In this document: positions 26,735 to 35,470 of the stretch, piece after piece
Layout of the letters: each line of letters starts with the position of its first letter
Position numbering within the stretch: the stretch's first letter is position 1
Source of the DNA: Shimia sp. SK013
GTDB taxonomy: Bacteria; Pseudomonadota; Alphaproteobacteria; Rhodobacterales; Rhodobacteraceae
NCBI RefSeq assembly: GCF_001292625.1
Contig: NZ_LAJH01000021.1
Location: 186,001-250,000 of the forward strand
Direction of reading: 5' to 3'
DNA length: 64,000 bases
Program-made: the position numbers and the translations under genes
Notes under the pieces: generated by a model
Told to the model about the DNA's origin: nothing
Database searches by the model: none
Seen by the model: only the letters and a program-made list of their open reading frames with translations

Positions 26735-27844
26735 ATGATGACTCCGACAAATGAGGCTGAGCTGGCCGGTTTAGTGGCTGGCGCCAAAGGCGCTTTGCGC
26801 ATTCAGGGCGGCGGCACGCGGGACATCGGCGCGCCGGTCGAGGGTGACGTTTTGCGGACTTCCGATCTTGGTGGTGTGACACTTTATGAGCCGGGGGCTC
26901 TGACCTTGGTGGCGCAGGCTGGGACGCCATTGCGGGACGTTGAGGCTGCGTTGGCTGCGGAGGGTCAGCGGTTGGCGTTTGAACCGATGGATCATCGCGG
27001 GCTACTGGGAACTAATGGGACATCGACGATTGGTGGCGTGGTGGCCGCAAATGTCAGCGGACCCCGGCGCATTCAAGTCGGAGCCTGTCGTGACAGCCTT
27101 TTGGGGGTGCGTTTTGTGGATGGCGCCGGGCGCGTTCTGAAGAACGGCGGGCGGGTGATGAAAAATGTCACCGGTTATGATCTTGTCAAACTGATGGCGG
27201 GCAGTTGGGGCACTTTGGGAGTTCTGACCGAAGTGAGCCTGAAAGTGCAGGCGATACCTGAGGCGGAGGCGACACTTGTGGCCGAGGGCCTGACTTCGGC
27301 GGAGGCCATCGCAGCCTTGTCCGCTGCGTTGGGGTCACCGTATGACGTAAGCGGTGCGGCCTATGTCAGCAAAGAAGGCAAGGCGTTGGTTCGCCTGGAG
27401 GGGTTGCACAGTTCCGTGCAATACCGGGTAAAGCAATTGCAGGATGGGGCTTGTGCTGGATGGTCCATTGCCGAAGGCGTAAAAAGTGCCAGCCTGTGGC
27501 ATGATGTGCGCGATGTGCGTGCTTTGGCTGACGCAGTTGGCGCAATCTGGCGGCTGTCGGTCAAACCCACGGATGCGCCCGCGGTGTTGGAGAAACTGGG
27601 CGAACCGGACGCGGTTTGCGACTGGGGTGGCGGGTTGATCTGGGTGGCTGTGCCTGAAGACCTGGATTTACGCGCGATTTTGTCAGCGGTTGGAGGGCAT
27701 GCCACGTTGGTCAAAGCCTCTGAGGATGTGCGCAGACATGTGCCGGTGTTTCCTCCGGAACCGGCAGCATTGGCCGCGATTTCCAGAGGACTGCGGGCAA
27801 AGTTTGACCCGCGCGGCATTCTTAATCCGGGAAAGATGGGATGA
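26735..27844 (+). CDS. glcE: Glycolate oxidase subunit GlcE (FAD-binding)
   Basis: 369 residues, a shorter FAD_binding_4 paralogue of GlcD. Motifs: LRIQGGGTRDIG, GTNGTSTIGGVVAANVSGPRR (split at the turn), GRVMKNVTGYDLVKLMAGSWG, and the C-terminal FDPRGILNPGKMG. ATG 26735 starts at MMTPTNEAELAGL, the usual family N-terminus; an in-frame TTG at 26681 would add 18 unlikely residues. Its TGA overlaps the start of the small CPCC gene (ATGA). Confidence 0.93.
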   Translation: MMTPTNEAELAGLVAGAKGALRIQGGGTRDIGAPVEGDVLRTSDLGGVTLYEPGALTLVAQAGTPLRDVEAALAAEGQRLAFEPMDHRGLLGTNGTSTIGGVVAANVSGPRRIQVGACRDSLLGVRFVDGAGRVLKNGGRVMKNVTGYDLVKLMAGSWGTLGVLTEVSLKVQAIPEAEATLVAEGLTSAEAIAALSAALGSPYDVSGAAYVSKEGKALVRLEGLHSSVQYRVKQLQDGACAGWSIAEGVKSASLWHDVRDVRALADAVGAIWRLSVKPTDAPAVLEKLGEPDAVCDWGGGLIWVAVPEDLDLRAILSAVGGHATLVKASEDVRRHVPVFPPEPAALAAISRGLRAKFDPRGILNPGKMG

Positions 27845-28080
27845 GTGCACAAGACCGGTTCGATTGTCCGTGTTGCGGTGAGATTGACGAATTCAAAGAG
27901 CCCGGCTGTTTTGAAATTTGCGAAATGTGCAACTGGCAAAATGATCCTGTCCAGTTGCGCGATCCCGGCATGAAAGGTGGCGCCAACGGGCTTTCTCTGA
28001 ACCAGGCGCGTCAGACCTACATTGTGCTTGGAGCAAGTGATCCCACTTCTCGCCCCCTGGACCCAAGAAGGTTGCCATAG
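27841..28080 (+). CDS. CPCC-family cysteine-rich small protein inside the glc operon
   Basis: 79 residues. Begins with the name-giving motif CPCC at residues 9-12, then Cys23 and a CxxC pair (27-30, CEMC), so a zinc- or iron-binding knuckle is likely; NWQNDP and GANGLSLNQAR follow as in the CPCC family I know. It overlaps glcE by 4 bases and stops 2 bases before glcF, so it is translated with the glycolate oxidase subunits. Function unknown; metal or Fe-S supply to GlcF is speculation from position. Confidence 0.85.
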   Translation: MSAQDRFDCPCCGEIDEFKEPGCFEICEMCNWQNDPVQLRDPGMKGGANGLSLNQARQTYIVLGASDPTSRPLDPRRLP

Positions 28081-28082
28081 AT

Positions 28083-29405
28083 ATGCAGACGACATTCACG
28101 GAAAAGCAGCTTGAAGATCCCGGCATTCAACGCGCCAACGAGATCTTGCGCGCCTGCGTACATTGCGGATTTTGCACGGCGACCTGTCCGACGTATCAGG
28201 TGTTGGGTGATGAGCTTGATAGCCCGCGCGGGCGGATCTATCAGATCAAGGATATGCTTGAGAACGAGCGTGTGCCGGATGCCAAAACGGTTATGCACAT
28301 AGACCGTTGCCTCAGTTGTTTGGCCTGTATGACGACCTGCCCGAGTGGGGTGCATTACATGCATCTGGTGGATCACGCGCGGGAGTACATAGAAGCCACA
28401 TACAAGCGGCCGTTTACTGATCGGATGTTACGCTGGTTGTTGGCGCGAATTTTGCCGTATCCGATGCGGTTTCGCTGGGCGTTGATTGGCGCCAAAATCG
28501 GGCGGCCTTTCCGGTTTTTGATGCCGGACGCGCGGTTGCGCGCGATGTTGGACATGGCGCCAAAATCCATTCCACCCGTCAGTCGCAACGATGATCCGCA
28601 AAGCTTTGCCCCCGACGGCGTGCGCAAAAAGAGGGTCGCTTTGATGACGGGGTGTGCGCAAAAGGCGCTAAACACCGACATCAATGACGCCACCATTCGG
28701 CTTCTGACACGGCTGGGGTGCGAGGTCGTGGTGGCCGAAGGTGCGGGGTGCTGCGGAGCATTGACCCATCATATGGGTAAGGTGAACGAAAGCCACGCAG
28801 CGGCGGCAAAAAACATTGCCGCCTGGTGTGCAGAAATTGATGGCGATGGGCTGGATGCGATTGTCATAAACACCTCGGGCTGCGGCACAACGGTCAAGGA
28901 TTATGGGCATATGTTCCGCAATGAGGCGCTGGCAGCAGATGCCGCGCGAGTCAGTGAGATCGCGATGGATGTGTCGGAGGTGTTGATGCAGCTTGATCTG
29001 CCAGAAGGCGCAAGCAAGGACACGGTGGTGGCCTATCATGCGGCTTGTTCGCTGCAGCATGGACAACAGATCAAGACGTTTCCCAAGGATTTGCTGAAAC
29101 GTGCGGGGTTCACGGTGGTGGAGCCCGCCGACAGCCATCTTTGTTGCGGCTCAGCGGGGACATATAACCTGATGCAGCCGGAGATTTCAGGTCAGCTCAA
29201 AGATCGCAAAGTGCAAACACTGGAGGCGAAAAACCCGAACATCATCGCTGCTGGCAACATAGGTTGTATGATGCAGATCGGATCGGGGACGGACGTGCCA
29301 ATAGTGCACACTGTTGAGCTTTTGGATTGGGCAACAGGTGGGCCGCAACCAAGAGCACTTACGGAACCGGGGAAAAGAGTGCCGGATATCCCGATACTGC
29401 GCTAG
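28083..29405 (+). CDS. glcF: Glycolate oxidase iron-sulfur subunit GlcF
   Basis: 440 residues. Two [4Fe-4S] ferredoxin motifs: CVHCGFCTATCPTY near residue 21 and CLSCLACMTTCPSG near 77. Two CCG domains follow, with GAGCCGALTHHMGK and HLCCGSAGTYNLMQPE, typical of GlcF and heterodisulfide-reductase-like subunits. Takes electrons from GlcD/E and probably reduces quinone. Last structural gene of the glc operon. Confidence 0.95.
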   Translation: MQTTFTEKQLEDPGIQRANEILRACVHCGFCTATCPTYQVLGDELDSPRGRIYQIKDMLENERVPDAKTVMHIDRCLSCLACMTTCPSGVHYMHLVDHAREYIEATYKRPFTDRMLRWLLARILPYPMRFRWALIGAKIGRPFRFLMPDARLRAMLDMAPKSIPPVSRNDDPQSFAPDGVRKKRVALMTGCAQKALNTDINDATIRLLTRLGCEVVVAEGAGCCGALTHHMGKVNESHAAAAKNIAAWCAEIDGDGLDAIVINTSGCGTTVKDYGHMFRNEALAADAARVSEIAMDVSEVLMQLDLPEGASKDTVVAYHAACSLQHGQQIKTFPKDLLKRAGFTVVEPADSHLCCGSAGTYNLMQPEISGQLKDRKVQTLEAKNPNIIAAGNIGCMMQIGSGTDVPIVHTVELLDWATGGPQPRALTEPGKRVPDIPILR

Positions 29406-29496
29406 TTTGACAAAGTGCCATGCGCGACAAGGTGCTGCCTCATTTCGGCCAAGAGGTGGCGGTAGTCCCATGGGACAGTTCAAACAGGAGCGCGCG

Positions 29497-30300
29497 GTGG
29501 CCCGGCTTTTTGCATCTTTACTGATCTTGTTTTTGGCGTCTTCTGTTTTGGCAGAAGACTCGGGTCTGCGCCGTCTGGACACAGGCGAAGCCAGCAAAGG
29601 CTGGGGCGCGGTTGGTCGGTTGGAATTTGACGGGCGCGGCTTTTGCACAGGCGCTTTGATTGCACCGGACAAGGTGTTGACTGCAGCGCATTGCCTGTTT
29701 GATCGCGACACCGGCGAGGCACGTGATCTGAGTGCGGTGGAATTCCGCGCTGGTTGGCGCAACGGACGCGCGGAGGCCTATCGCAAAGTGCGGCGTGCTG
29801 CTGTGCATCCAGACTATGTTTTTGGTCAGGACGAGCTGTTGACCCGAGCACAAAGCGACATTGCCTTGCTGGAATTGTACCACCCCATCCGCAACACCCA
29901 GATTATGCCATTTGAGACCGCTGGCCGGTTGCGAAAAGGTTCCAAAATCGGCGTGGTTTCTTATGCTGTGGGTCGTGACGCCGCGCCATCGTTTCAGGAA
30001 ACCTGTCGCGTGCTAGGGCGCCATCAGGGTGTCTATGTTTTGTCGTGTGACATTGATTTCGGCAGCAGCGGCGCTCCGGTTTTTGTGACCGAAAACGGGC
30101 AAACCCGTATCGCGTCGGTTGTGGCAGCCAAAGCAGAGTTCAACGGTGAAAAGGTTGCCTTGGGTACGGCGTTGGATTTCGCTCTGTCTGAGTTGCAAGC
30201 GGTTATGGCGCAAGAGCCCGTTGTGGTTGAACGGTCCAAGACCTCGCATGAGCATCGAAATAGCACCGGCGCGAAATTTGTGCGGCCCAACGGGGGTTGA
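29497..30300 (+). CDS. Secreted trypsin-like serine protease
   Basis: 267 residues from a GTG with AGGAG six bases upstream; an ATG nine codons earlier has no such site. Signal peptide LFASLLILFLASSVLAED. Chymotrypsin-fold triad visible: His65 in TAAHC, Asp121 in SDIALLEL, Ser191 in DFGSSGAPVF. The nucleophile motif is GSSGAP rather than GDSGGP, as in many bacterial V8/glutamyl-endopeptidase-like enzymes. Probably periplasmic. Separated from glcF by 91 bases, so it may be a separate unit. Confidence 0.87.
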   Translation: MARLFASLLILFLASSVLAEDSGLRRLDTGEASKGWGAVGRLEFDGRGFCTGALIAPDKVLTAAHCLFDRDTGEARDLSAVEFRAGWRNGRAEAYRKVRRAAVHPDYVFGQDELLTRAQSDIALLELYHPIRNTQIMPFETAGRLRKGSKIGVVSYAVGRDAAPSFQETCRVLGRHQGVYVLSCDIDFGSSGAPVFVTENGQTRIASVVAAKAEFNGEKVALGTALDFALSELQAVMAQEPVVVERSKTSHEHRNSTGAKFVRPNGG

Positions 30301-30420
30301 AACCCGGAAATCCTTTCCCAAATGACACTGTATCGGGACGCCAATGATGGGTCCCGTAACGAATTGCCTGTCCGTTTTGGAAGGCACATATCTGTTGTCG
30401 CTTATGTAAAGGATAACCCT

Positions 30421-30894
30421 ATGCGCACGTATGATTTTGCACCGCTGTACCGTTCGTCAGTTGGCTTTGACCAAATTGCAAACCTGATGGATCGGGTTCT
30501 GACCAACGACGTTTCACAGCCAAGCTACCCCCCCTACAACATCGAAAAAACCGCTGATGACGCCTATCGGATCTCGTTGGCTGTCGCCGGTTTTTCGTCT
30601 GACGACCTGAGCATCGAGGTCAAGGAAAACGCTCTGTTGGTGACCGCGAGCAAAGGCGCGGAAGGCACTGACAAGACTTTTCTCCACCGTGGCATCGCCA
30701 CCCGCGCGTTTGAGCGTCGCTTCCATCTGGCCGACCACGTACGTGTAACGGGCGCAAGCCACACCGACGGCATGCTGCACATCGACCTTCAACGCGAAAT
30801 TCCCGAAGCGCTGAAACCACGGCGGATCGAGATCGCCAATGGCGCGTCGACAGCCGTCGAGCAAGACGTGGTTGAGACTAAGGCCGTCAACTAG
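30421..30894 (+). CDS. Hsp20-family small heat-shock protein
   Basis: 157 residues. N-terminus MRTYDFAPLYRSSVGFDQI is the IbpA type; alpha-crystallin domain from about 37 to 135 (NIEKTADDAYRISLAVAGF, GFSSDDLSIEVKENALLVTA, RAFERRFHLADHV, LHIDLQREIPEALKPRRI). Holdase that binds unfolding proteins. AAGGA precedes ATG 30421 by seven bases. The leader has a CGGGAC / GTCCCG hairpin (30334-30356) that could matter for heat control, but I cannot assign a ROSE thermometer. A terminator follows. Confidence 0.94.
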   Translation: MRTYDFAPLYRSSVGFDQIANLMDRVLTNDVSQPSYPPYNIEKTADDAYRISLAVAGFSSDDLSIEVKENALLVTASKGAEGTDKTFLHRGIATRAFERRFHLADHVRVTGASHTDGMLHIDLQREIPEALKPRRIEIANGASTAVEQDVVETKAVN

Positions 30895-30935
30895 TCAAAA
30901 GGAAACTGACATAGCAAACCTCCCCTTGCAGTCAG

Positions 30936-30967
30936 GCGCGTGTCCCAACATTGGGGCGCGCGTTTTT
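30936..30967 (+). terminator. Rho-independent terminator after hsp20
   Basis: 12-bp stem with a few G-T pairs, core CCCA / TGGG, loop ACAT, followed by TTTTTGG. Confidence 0.7.
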
Positions 30968-31035
30968 GGTTTGTGGTGTTGCGGTTCGCGCGATCACGGG
31001 CCACTGTCGCGCCTCACTTGAAACAGGAGCCGCGC

Positions 31036-32247
31036 GTGAACCTCGGCGCTTTGAAATCCAATAATTTCCGCGCTTATGTGTTTGGCTCGGCCTTTGGTCT
31101 GATGGCTATCTGGATGCAGCGGATCACGGTGGGCTGGCTGGCGTGGGAGATGACGGAGTCAGCCACACTGGTGGGCGCGGTGGCTTTTTTCCTGTTTGCG
31201 CCGTCGATTGTGTTGTCGCCGCTCTTTGGTGTCTGGGTCGACCGGATGAACGTTAAACGCGCGGTCTTGGCGGTTCAAATCCTGAACGCGGGTCTGTCTG
31301 CGGCGCTTTGGGCCACAGTGGCATCGGGCACCGTGTCCCCGTATCTTTTGGTGCTGTTTTCGCTTTTGTTCGGGGTGGTGATGGCGGCCAATCATCCGGT
31401 GCGGATGTCATTGACGCCGCGACTGGTTCGGCGGGAATATGTCGGGTCCGTGGTCACCATTGTGGCGATCAATTTCAACATAGCACGTATGATTGGCCCC
31501 GCCGTAGGTGGCGTCTTGATTGCGCTTATAGGCGTCGCGCATACGCTGCTTGTTCAGTGGCTTTTGTTTCTTCCTTATATCTTTGTTCTAACACGCCTTT
31601 CCCTGCGCCCCCGGCGCGACACAGGCAGCGCACAGGAGCCGTTTTTTCAGGCTTTGGCAGCGGGTTTGCGGTATGTCTGGCGCACGATTTCGGTGCGCGA
31701 GGCGATGTTTGTTGCCGGAATTCTGGCGCTTGTGGCGCGTGGCGCGCTGGAGGTCTTGCCACCTTTGGCGGACGGAGTCTTTAACAAAGGCGCCAGCGGC
31801 CTTGGTATTCTAATGAGCGTCACGGGTGTCGGGGCCATCCTGGGCGGGTTTTCGCAAGCGTTGTTGCCTCCGCAAGAGCCCGGACGCCTGCCTTTGTCGA
31901 CGCGATTGGCAATCGTTTTGGGGCTTGCGTTGGTCGTCTGTCTTGGGTTCGCCCCAACTTGGGAAAGCGCGTTGGTGGTGGCGGCGGCGATGTCGTTTGT
32001 CACAACCGTCACTGCGATCTCGACGCAGACTGCCATTCAGCTTGATCTTGAGGATGACATGCGTGGTCGGGTCATGAGCCTGTGGGCTGTGATTGCGGCA
32101 GGCGGGTCGGCGTTGGGTGCGGGAATGATGGGGGTTTTGGCAGATGCGATTGGGCTTCAGTCGGCGCTGATCATCACTGGCGCGTCCTCCACGACACTTG
32201 TGGGCGGCTATCTAATGTTCATGCACATTCGGCGGATTGCCCAGTAA
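31036..32247 (+). CDS. MFS transporter (EntS/MFS_3-like)
   Basis: 403 residues, about 12 TM helices, starting at GTG 31036 with a perfect AGGAG six bases upstream. The loop between TM2 and TM3 reads FGVWVDRMNVKRAVLAVQI, the MFS D-R-x-x-R/K motif A. A long central loop (RLSLRPRRDTGSAQEP) separates the halves. The NHPVRMSLTPRLVRREYVGS motif suits the EntS-like exporter branch. Substrate unknown. Convergent with the phytase-like gene. Confidence 0.88.
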   Translation: MNLGALKSNNFRAYVFGSAFGLMAIWMQRITVGWLAWEMTESATLVGAVAFFLFAPSIVLSPLFGVWVDRMNVKRAVLAVQILNAGLSAALWATVASGTVSPYLLVLFSLLFGVVMAANHPVRMSLTPRLVRREYVGSVVTIVAINFNIARMIGPAVGGVLIALIGVAHTLLVQWLLFLPYIFVLTRLSLRPRRDTGSAQEPFFQALAAGLRYVWRTISVREAMFVAGILALVARGALEVLPPLADGVFNKGASGLGILMSVTGVGAILGGFSQALLPPQEPGRLPLSTRLAIVLGLALVVCLGFAPTWESALVVAAAMSFVTTVTAISTQTAIQLDLEDDMRGRVMSLWAVIAAGGSALGAGMMGVLADAIGLQSALIITGASSTTLVGGYLMFMHIRRIAQ

Positions 32248-32250
32248 AAA

Positions 32251-32274
32251 GCCCCGACGCGTGAACGTCGGGGC
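32251..32274 (-). terminator. Bidirectional hairpin between MFS and phytase-like genes
   Basis: 9-bp GC-rich stem GCCCCGACG / CGTCGGGGC; on the minus strand it is followed by TTTTTA, so it ends the phytase-like transcript and may also serve the MFS gene. Confidence 0.8.
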
Positions 32275-32298
32275 CATCTTGCGAGTACAACCCAACTA

Positions 32299-34488
32299 TT
32301 AGTTGGCAGCGGGTTCGATGTTGCCAAGGTTGAGGAAGATCGTCTCGCCAGAGTGATCGTCCACACCGTCGTTGTCGGTGACCATGAAGGCGGTCCCGTC
32401 TTCGGAGATGGCCAAACCTTCGACTTTGTCCAAGACATAGCCGCCGGTAGAGGTCAGGTCAGGCAACAGATCACGTACCAGAGATTTGCTGACAACTGGC
32501 AAGTCACCACCCAAAGGTGCAGGCACCATCTCGGAAGCCGGCACGCGGTAGATTTTCTTGGTCACTGCGCGGAAATCGTGCTGGTTGTCACGCTCAACGA
32601 TATAGACCCAATCACCGTGTGCGACGATTTCCGAGAGGCCAACCCAACCCGTGGCTGGTTCCGCTTTGGGATAATGCACCGCACCCCATTCTTTGGTTTC
32701 AAGGTTGTAGGACACCAGTTTGACGTGGTGCCTTGGATCGTCTTTCCATTCCCGTTGAACGGCCATCCAAAGGGTGTCGCCGATCTTGGTGATGCCTTCG
32801 AATCCAAAGCGTTTCTCGACCGCCATCAATTCTGCTGGCAGGCCGATCTCGCCCTTGCGGTCCTTGATCATACCTTTGGCAGACACGTGATAGATCGCAT
32901 GTGGGATCACCCGGTCGGTGCGGCCTTCGGAAGAGACGTAAAAGCCCCCCTGGCCGTCAAGCGTGATGCCTTCGAGATCCAGTTTCTGCGCTGGGTGGCC
33001 GTCCTGACGATGAATGCGGATTACGTCCACGATGCGCGCAGGAGTGTGGTTGGTGTCGATCTTGAAGATAGATGGCTGGAAGCCGTAAAAGCTGTCGTTG
33101 ACCGCCCAGAGGATGCCGTCCTTGTCAGCCACAAGACCAGACAATGCGCCCCAGCCGATCAGTTCGTCTGCGCCTGCGGATGTGAGGTGCGGGTAAGAGG
33201 CCGGCGCGGTCTGATATTCAAACAACATGACGTGCGCACGCGCGCCGTTGTCTTCGATCAGGTCTTTTTCGTTCGCGGAAATCAAGAGATTGCGCTCGGG
33301 GATTGCGACGTAGCCCTCAGGGCCGACACCCGACGGCAGCAGCTGTTTCAGCACCGGAGCAGCGGGGTCAGTGACGTCATAAACACCCACAATCGAGGCA
33401 CGTTCAGCACCGACAAAAAGGTAAGGTGTGTCGCCGAATTTGGCGAATGTCACGCTTTCAGGCTCAACGCCTTTGCTGTCGGAGCGTTTGTCAGGGTAGT
33501 GGCCGATTTCGATGATGGCTTTTTCAAACTCGGTGCCGTTTTCGTACACAACGGAGCCGTCCTTGTTAAAGATCGTCCAGCCGCGCGAACCACCTTCGTA
33601 GTCGCCTTCGTTTGCCGTGGCGAAGTGGGCATCGTCGATCCAAGTCACCGCATCAGGTTCGCGTTTGCGGCCCTCTTGGCTTTCGGTGAAGAGCAACGCG
33701 CCGCGCTCATCAGTCGCGTCAATGCCTTCCAGATCAACCGCACCGGCCGAGAAGTGATTTTGCACAGTGCCGTCTGTGGCAACAACCACAAGGTGGTTGT
33801 TTTCCTGAATGGTAACAATAGTTTCACCCAACGTGTTGATCGACACAAATTCGGGCTCGGGATCAGATGGAGCGATGTCAGCGAGGCCGGTAAGATCAAC
33901 TTTGGCCAATGTATCGCAGTCCAACTGCCCGTCTTTGGTCAGCTCGATCATCGCCAGAAAGCCGGCGGGGCCTTGTGGAATAATCCCGTCGTTAAGGTCT
34001 TCGTCACGTTCGTTTTCGATCGCTACAGACACAAAGCTGGCGTCGGGTGCCACGGCAACCGAATCCGGTTGGCCGCCAAGATCACAGCTGTTGGTGACGG
34101 TGCCGTCGGCGATGTTGATCGACTGCAACATGCCAGACGGCGCGGTATAGCTTTCGGAGGTGTTGACGCCGACGATGGCGAGGTCACCCACGATGCCCAC
34201 GGATGTCGGCTCACCAGTTAGGGCAATGTTGCCCAACGGCTTTGGGTTGGCGGGATCGGTGATGTCGATACGACCCAAGGCACCCAGCGGGCTATCTGTG
34301 TAGACCAGCGTCATGCCGTCTGCGGTGGCGGCGATGATTTCGGGCGAAGTTTCGCGGTTGGTGTCTTCGCCAGCGGCCATGTTTTTGACCACGGGAAAAG
34401 ACGCGATGCGGTTGAAGGTCATCTCGGCGGCGGCCTGAGAGGCAACCAACGCCACGACCGAAGTCAGGCAAAGGGTACGAAGCGACAT
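32299..34488 (-). CDS. Exported esterase-like/phytase-family beta-propeller protein
   Basis: 729 residues from ATG 34488 (AGGAGAAC upstream). Signal peptide LCLTSVVALVASQAAAEM. The N-terminal ~400 residues read as a beta-propeller built of repeated strands (TLVYTDSPLGALGRIDITD, VGIVGDLAIVGVNTSESY, YLFVGAERASIVGVYDVTD). The C-terminal ~300 carry the domain known as esterase-like activity of phytase (LDLEGITLDGQGGFYVSSEG, RFGFEGITKIGDTLWMAVQ, VEGLAISEDGTAFMVTDND). Likely periplasmic or secreted; phosphate-ester hydrolysis is suggested by family name only. A degenerate 11-bp repeat lies 33 bases upstream. Confidence 0.85.
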   Translation of the reverse strand: MSLRTLCLTSVVALVASQAAAEMTFNRIASFPVVKNMAAGEDTNRETSPEIIAATADGMTLVYTDSPLGALGRIDITDPANPKPLGNIALTGEPTSVGIVGDLAIVGVNTSESYTAPSGMLQSINIADGTVTNSCDLGGQPDSVAVAPDASFVSVAIENERDEDLNDGIIPQGPAGFLAMIELTKDGQLDCDTLAKVDLTGLADIAPSDPEPEFVSINTLGETIVTIQENNHLVVVATDGTVQNHFSAGAVDLEGIDATDERGALLFTESQEGRKREPDAVTWIDDAHFATANEGDYEGGSRGWTIFNKDGSVVYENGTEFEKAIIEIGHYPDKRSDSKGVEPESVTFAKFGDTPYLFVGAERASIVGVYDVTDPAAPVLKQLLPSGVGPEGYVAIPERNLLISANEKDLIEDNGARAHVMLFEYQTAPASYPHLTSAGADELIGWGALSGLVADKDGILWAVNDSFYGFQPSIFKIDTNHTPARIVDVIRIHRQDGHPAQKLDLEGITLDGQGGFYVSSEGRTDRVIPHAIYHVSAKGMIKDRKGEIGLPAELMAVEKRFGFEGITKIGDTLWMAVQREWKDDPRHHVKLVSYNLETKEWGAVHYPKAEPATGWVGLSEIVAHGDWVYIVERDNQHDFRAVTKKIYRVPASEMVPAPLGGDLPVVSKSLVRDLLPDLTSTGGYVLDKVEGLAISEDGTAFMVTDNDGVDDHSGETIFLNLGNIEPAAN

Positions 34489-34520
34489 CAAAGTTCTCCT
34501 TTTGGGATTGTCTTTGACGG

Positions 34521-34564
34521 TGCTACATCGCGTCTGCAAAACGTCGGTATCGCGTCGGTGACAA
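34521..34564 (+). repeat. 11-bp-period repeat array, degenerate copy C
   Basis: Four in-phase units: TGCTACATCGC, GTCTGCAAAAC, GTCGGTATCGC, GTCGGTGACAA. The third is identical to a unit of the copy at 47098-47108. It lies in the gap between the divergent phytase-like and alpha/beta-hydrolase genes, so it may sit in their promoters. Confidence 0.5.
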
Positions 34565-34675
34565 ATTTGTGAAAATCGCGTCCGGATTGTCCGGCCGGAG
34601 AGGGCCAAAGAAGGGTTTGTTATCTCCGTCCCAGTGCAGCATTCTGCGCAACAAATGAGAGATGGGGAGAGACAA

Positions 34676-35458
34676 ATGGATTGGGACGACGCCTATGCCA
34701 ACGCGGCCTATATTGAAGGCGCAGATGCCTATCCGGATCGTTGGGCCAAAGAGGCCGCAACCTATCGCAACGAGTCGGCGGCGCGGGTTGATGTGGCCTA
34801 TGGCACCGGTGCGCGGGAAGTCTATGATCTGATGCTGCCCGAAGGCACACCAAAGGGTCTGCTGGTTTTTGTGCATGGCGGCTATTGGCTGCGGTTTGAC
34901 AAGTCTTTCTGGAGCGCGTTCGCAAAGGGCGCACGCGCGCGTGGCTGGGCGGTGGCGATGCCATCATATGATCTGGCACCAGACGTGCGGATTTCAGAGA
35001 TCACGCAGCAAATTGCCGGGGCCATCACACATGCGGCGGGCGAGGTTGCGGGACCGATCGTTCTGGCGGGGCATTCTGCAGGCGGGCATCTTGTTGCGCG
35101 GGCTGTTTGTTCGGGTGTCTTGCCGGAGAATGTGGCGGCGCGGGTGGTGCGATCTGTGCCCATTTCCCCTGTGTCTGATCTACGCCCGTTATTGAAGACT
35201 TCGATGAATACCGACCTACAGTTGGACGAGGCAGAATGTCTTGCCGAGAGTCCGGCGCTATTGTCGCCGCGCGATGATGTGGAGGTCACGGTTGTGGTTG
35301 GGTCGGCTGAGCGGCCTGTTTTTCTCGATCAGGCCCAGTGGCTAAGCGAAGCTTGGGGCTGTGACCGGATTGTTGTGGGCGACAAACACCACTTTGATGT
35401 GATTGATGCGTTGGCGGATGCCGACAGCGATCTGTGCCGAATGCTGTTCGCTGGCTAA
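34676..35458 (+). CDS. Alpha/beta hydrolase (kynurenine formamidase/esterase-like)
   Basis: 260 residues from ATG 34676 (GGGGAGA upstream). Oxyanion-hole motif HGGYW at 67-71, nucleophile elbow GHSAGG at 132-137 (Ser134), a likely acid in the ADVxx region and His in DKHHFDVI near the C-terminus. The N-terminus (DWDDAYANAAYIEGADAY) and HGGYW resemble the KynB-like/carboxylesterase branch. No kynurenine genes are adjacent, so the substrate is open. Convergent with the P1 peptidase, stops 12 bases apart. Confidence 0.85.
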   Translation: MDWDDAYANAAYIEGADAYPDRWAKEAATYRNESAARVDVAYGTGAREVYDLMLPEGTPKGLLVFVHGGYWLRFDKSFWSAFAKGARARGWAVAMPSYDLAPDVRISEITQQIAGAITHAAGEVAGPIVLAGHSAGGHLVARAVCSGVLPENVAARVVRSVPISPVSDLRPLLKTSMNTDLQLDEAECLAESPALLSPRDDVEVTVVVGSAERPVFLDQAQWLSEAWGCDRIVVGDKHHFDVIDALADADSDLCRMLFAG

Positions 35459-35470
35459 GCAAGAGCGCGG

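Noticed and set aside
30301-30420. ROSE-type RNA thermometer before hsp20
   Set aside because: The leader has one hairpin (30334-30356), but I could not see the conserved anti-Shine-Dalgarno pairing that defines ROSE elements.
32353-34221. 622-codon open frame on the + strand
   Set aside because: Antisense to the phytase-like gene, which has a signal peptide, RBS and family motifs; the + frame has none and a shadow-like composition.
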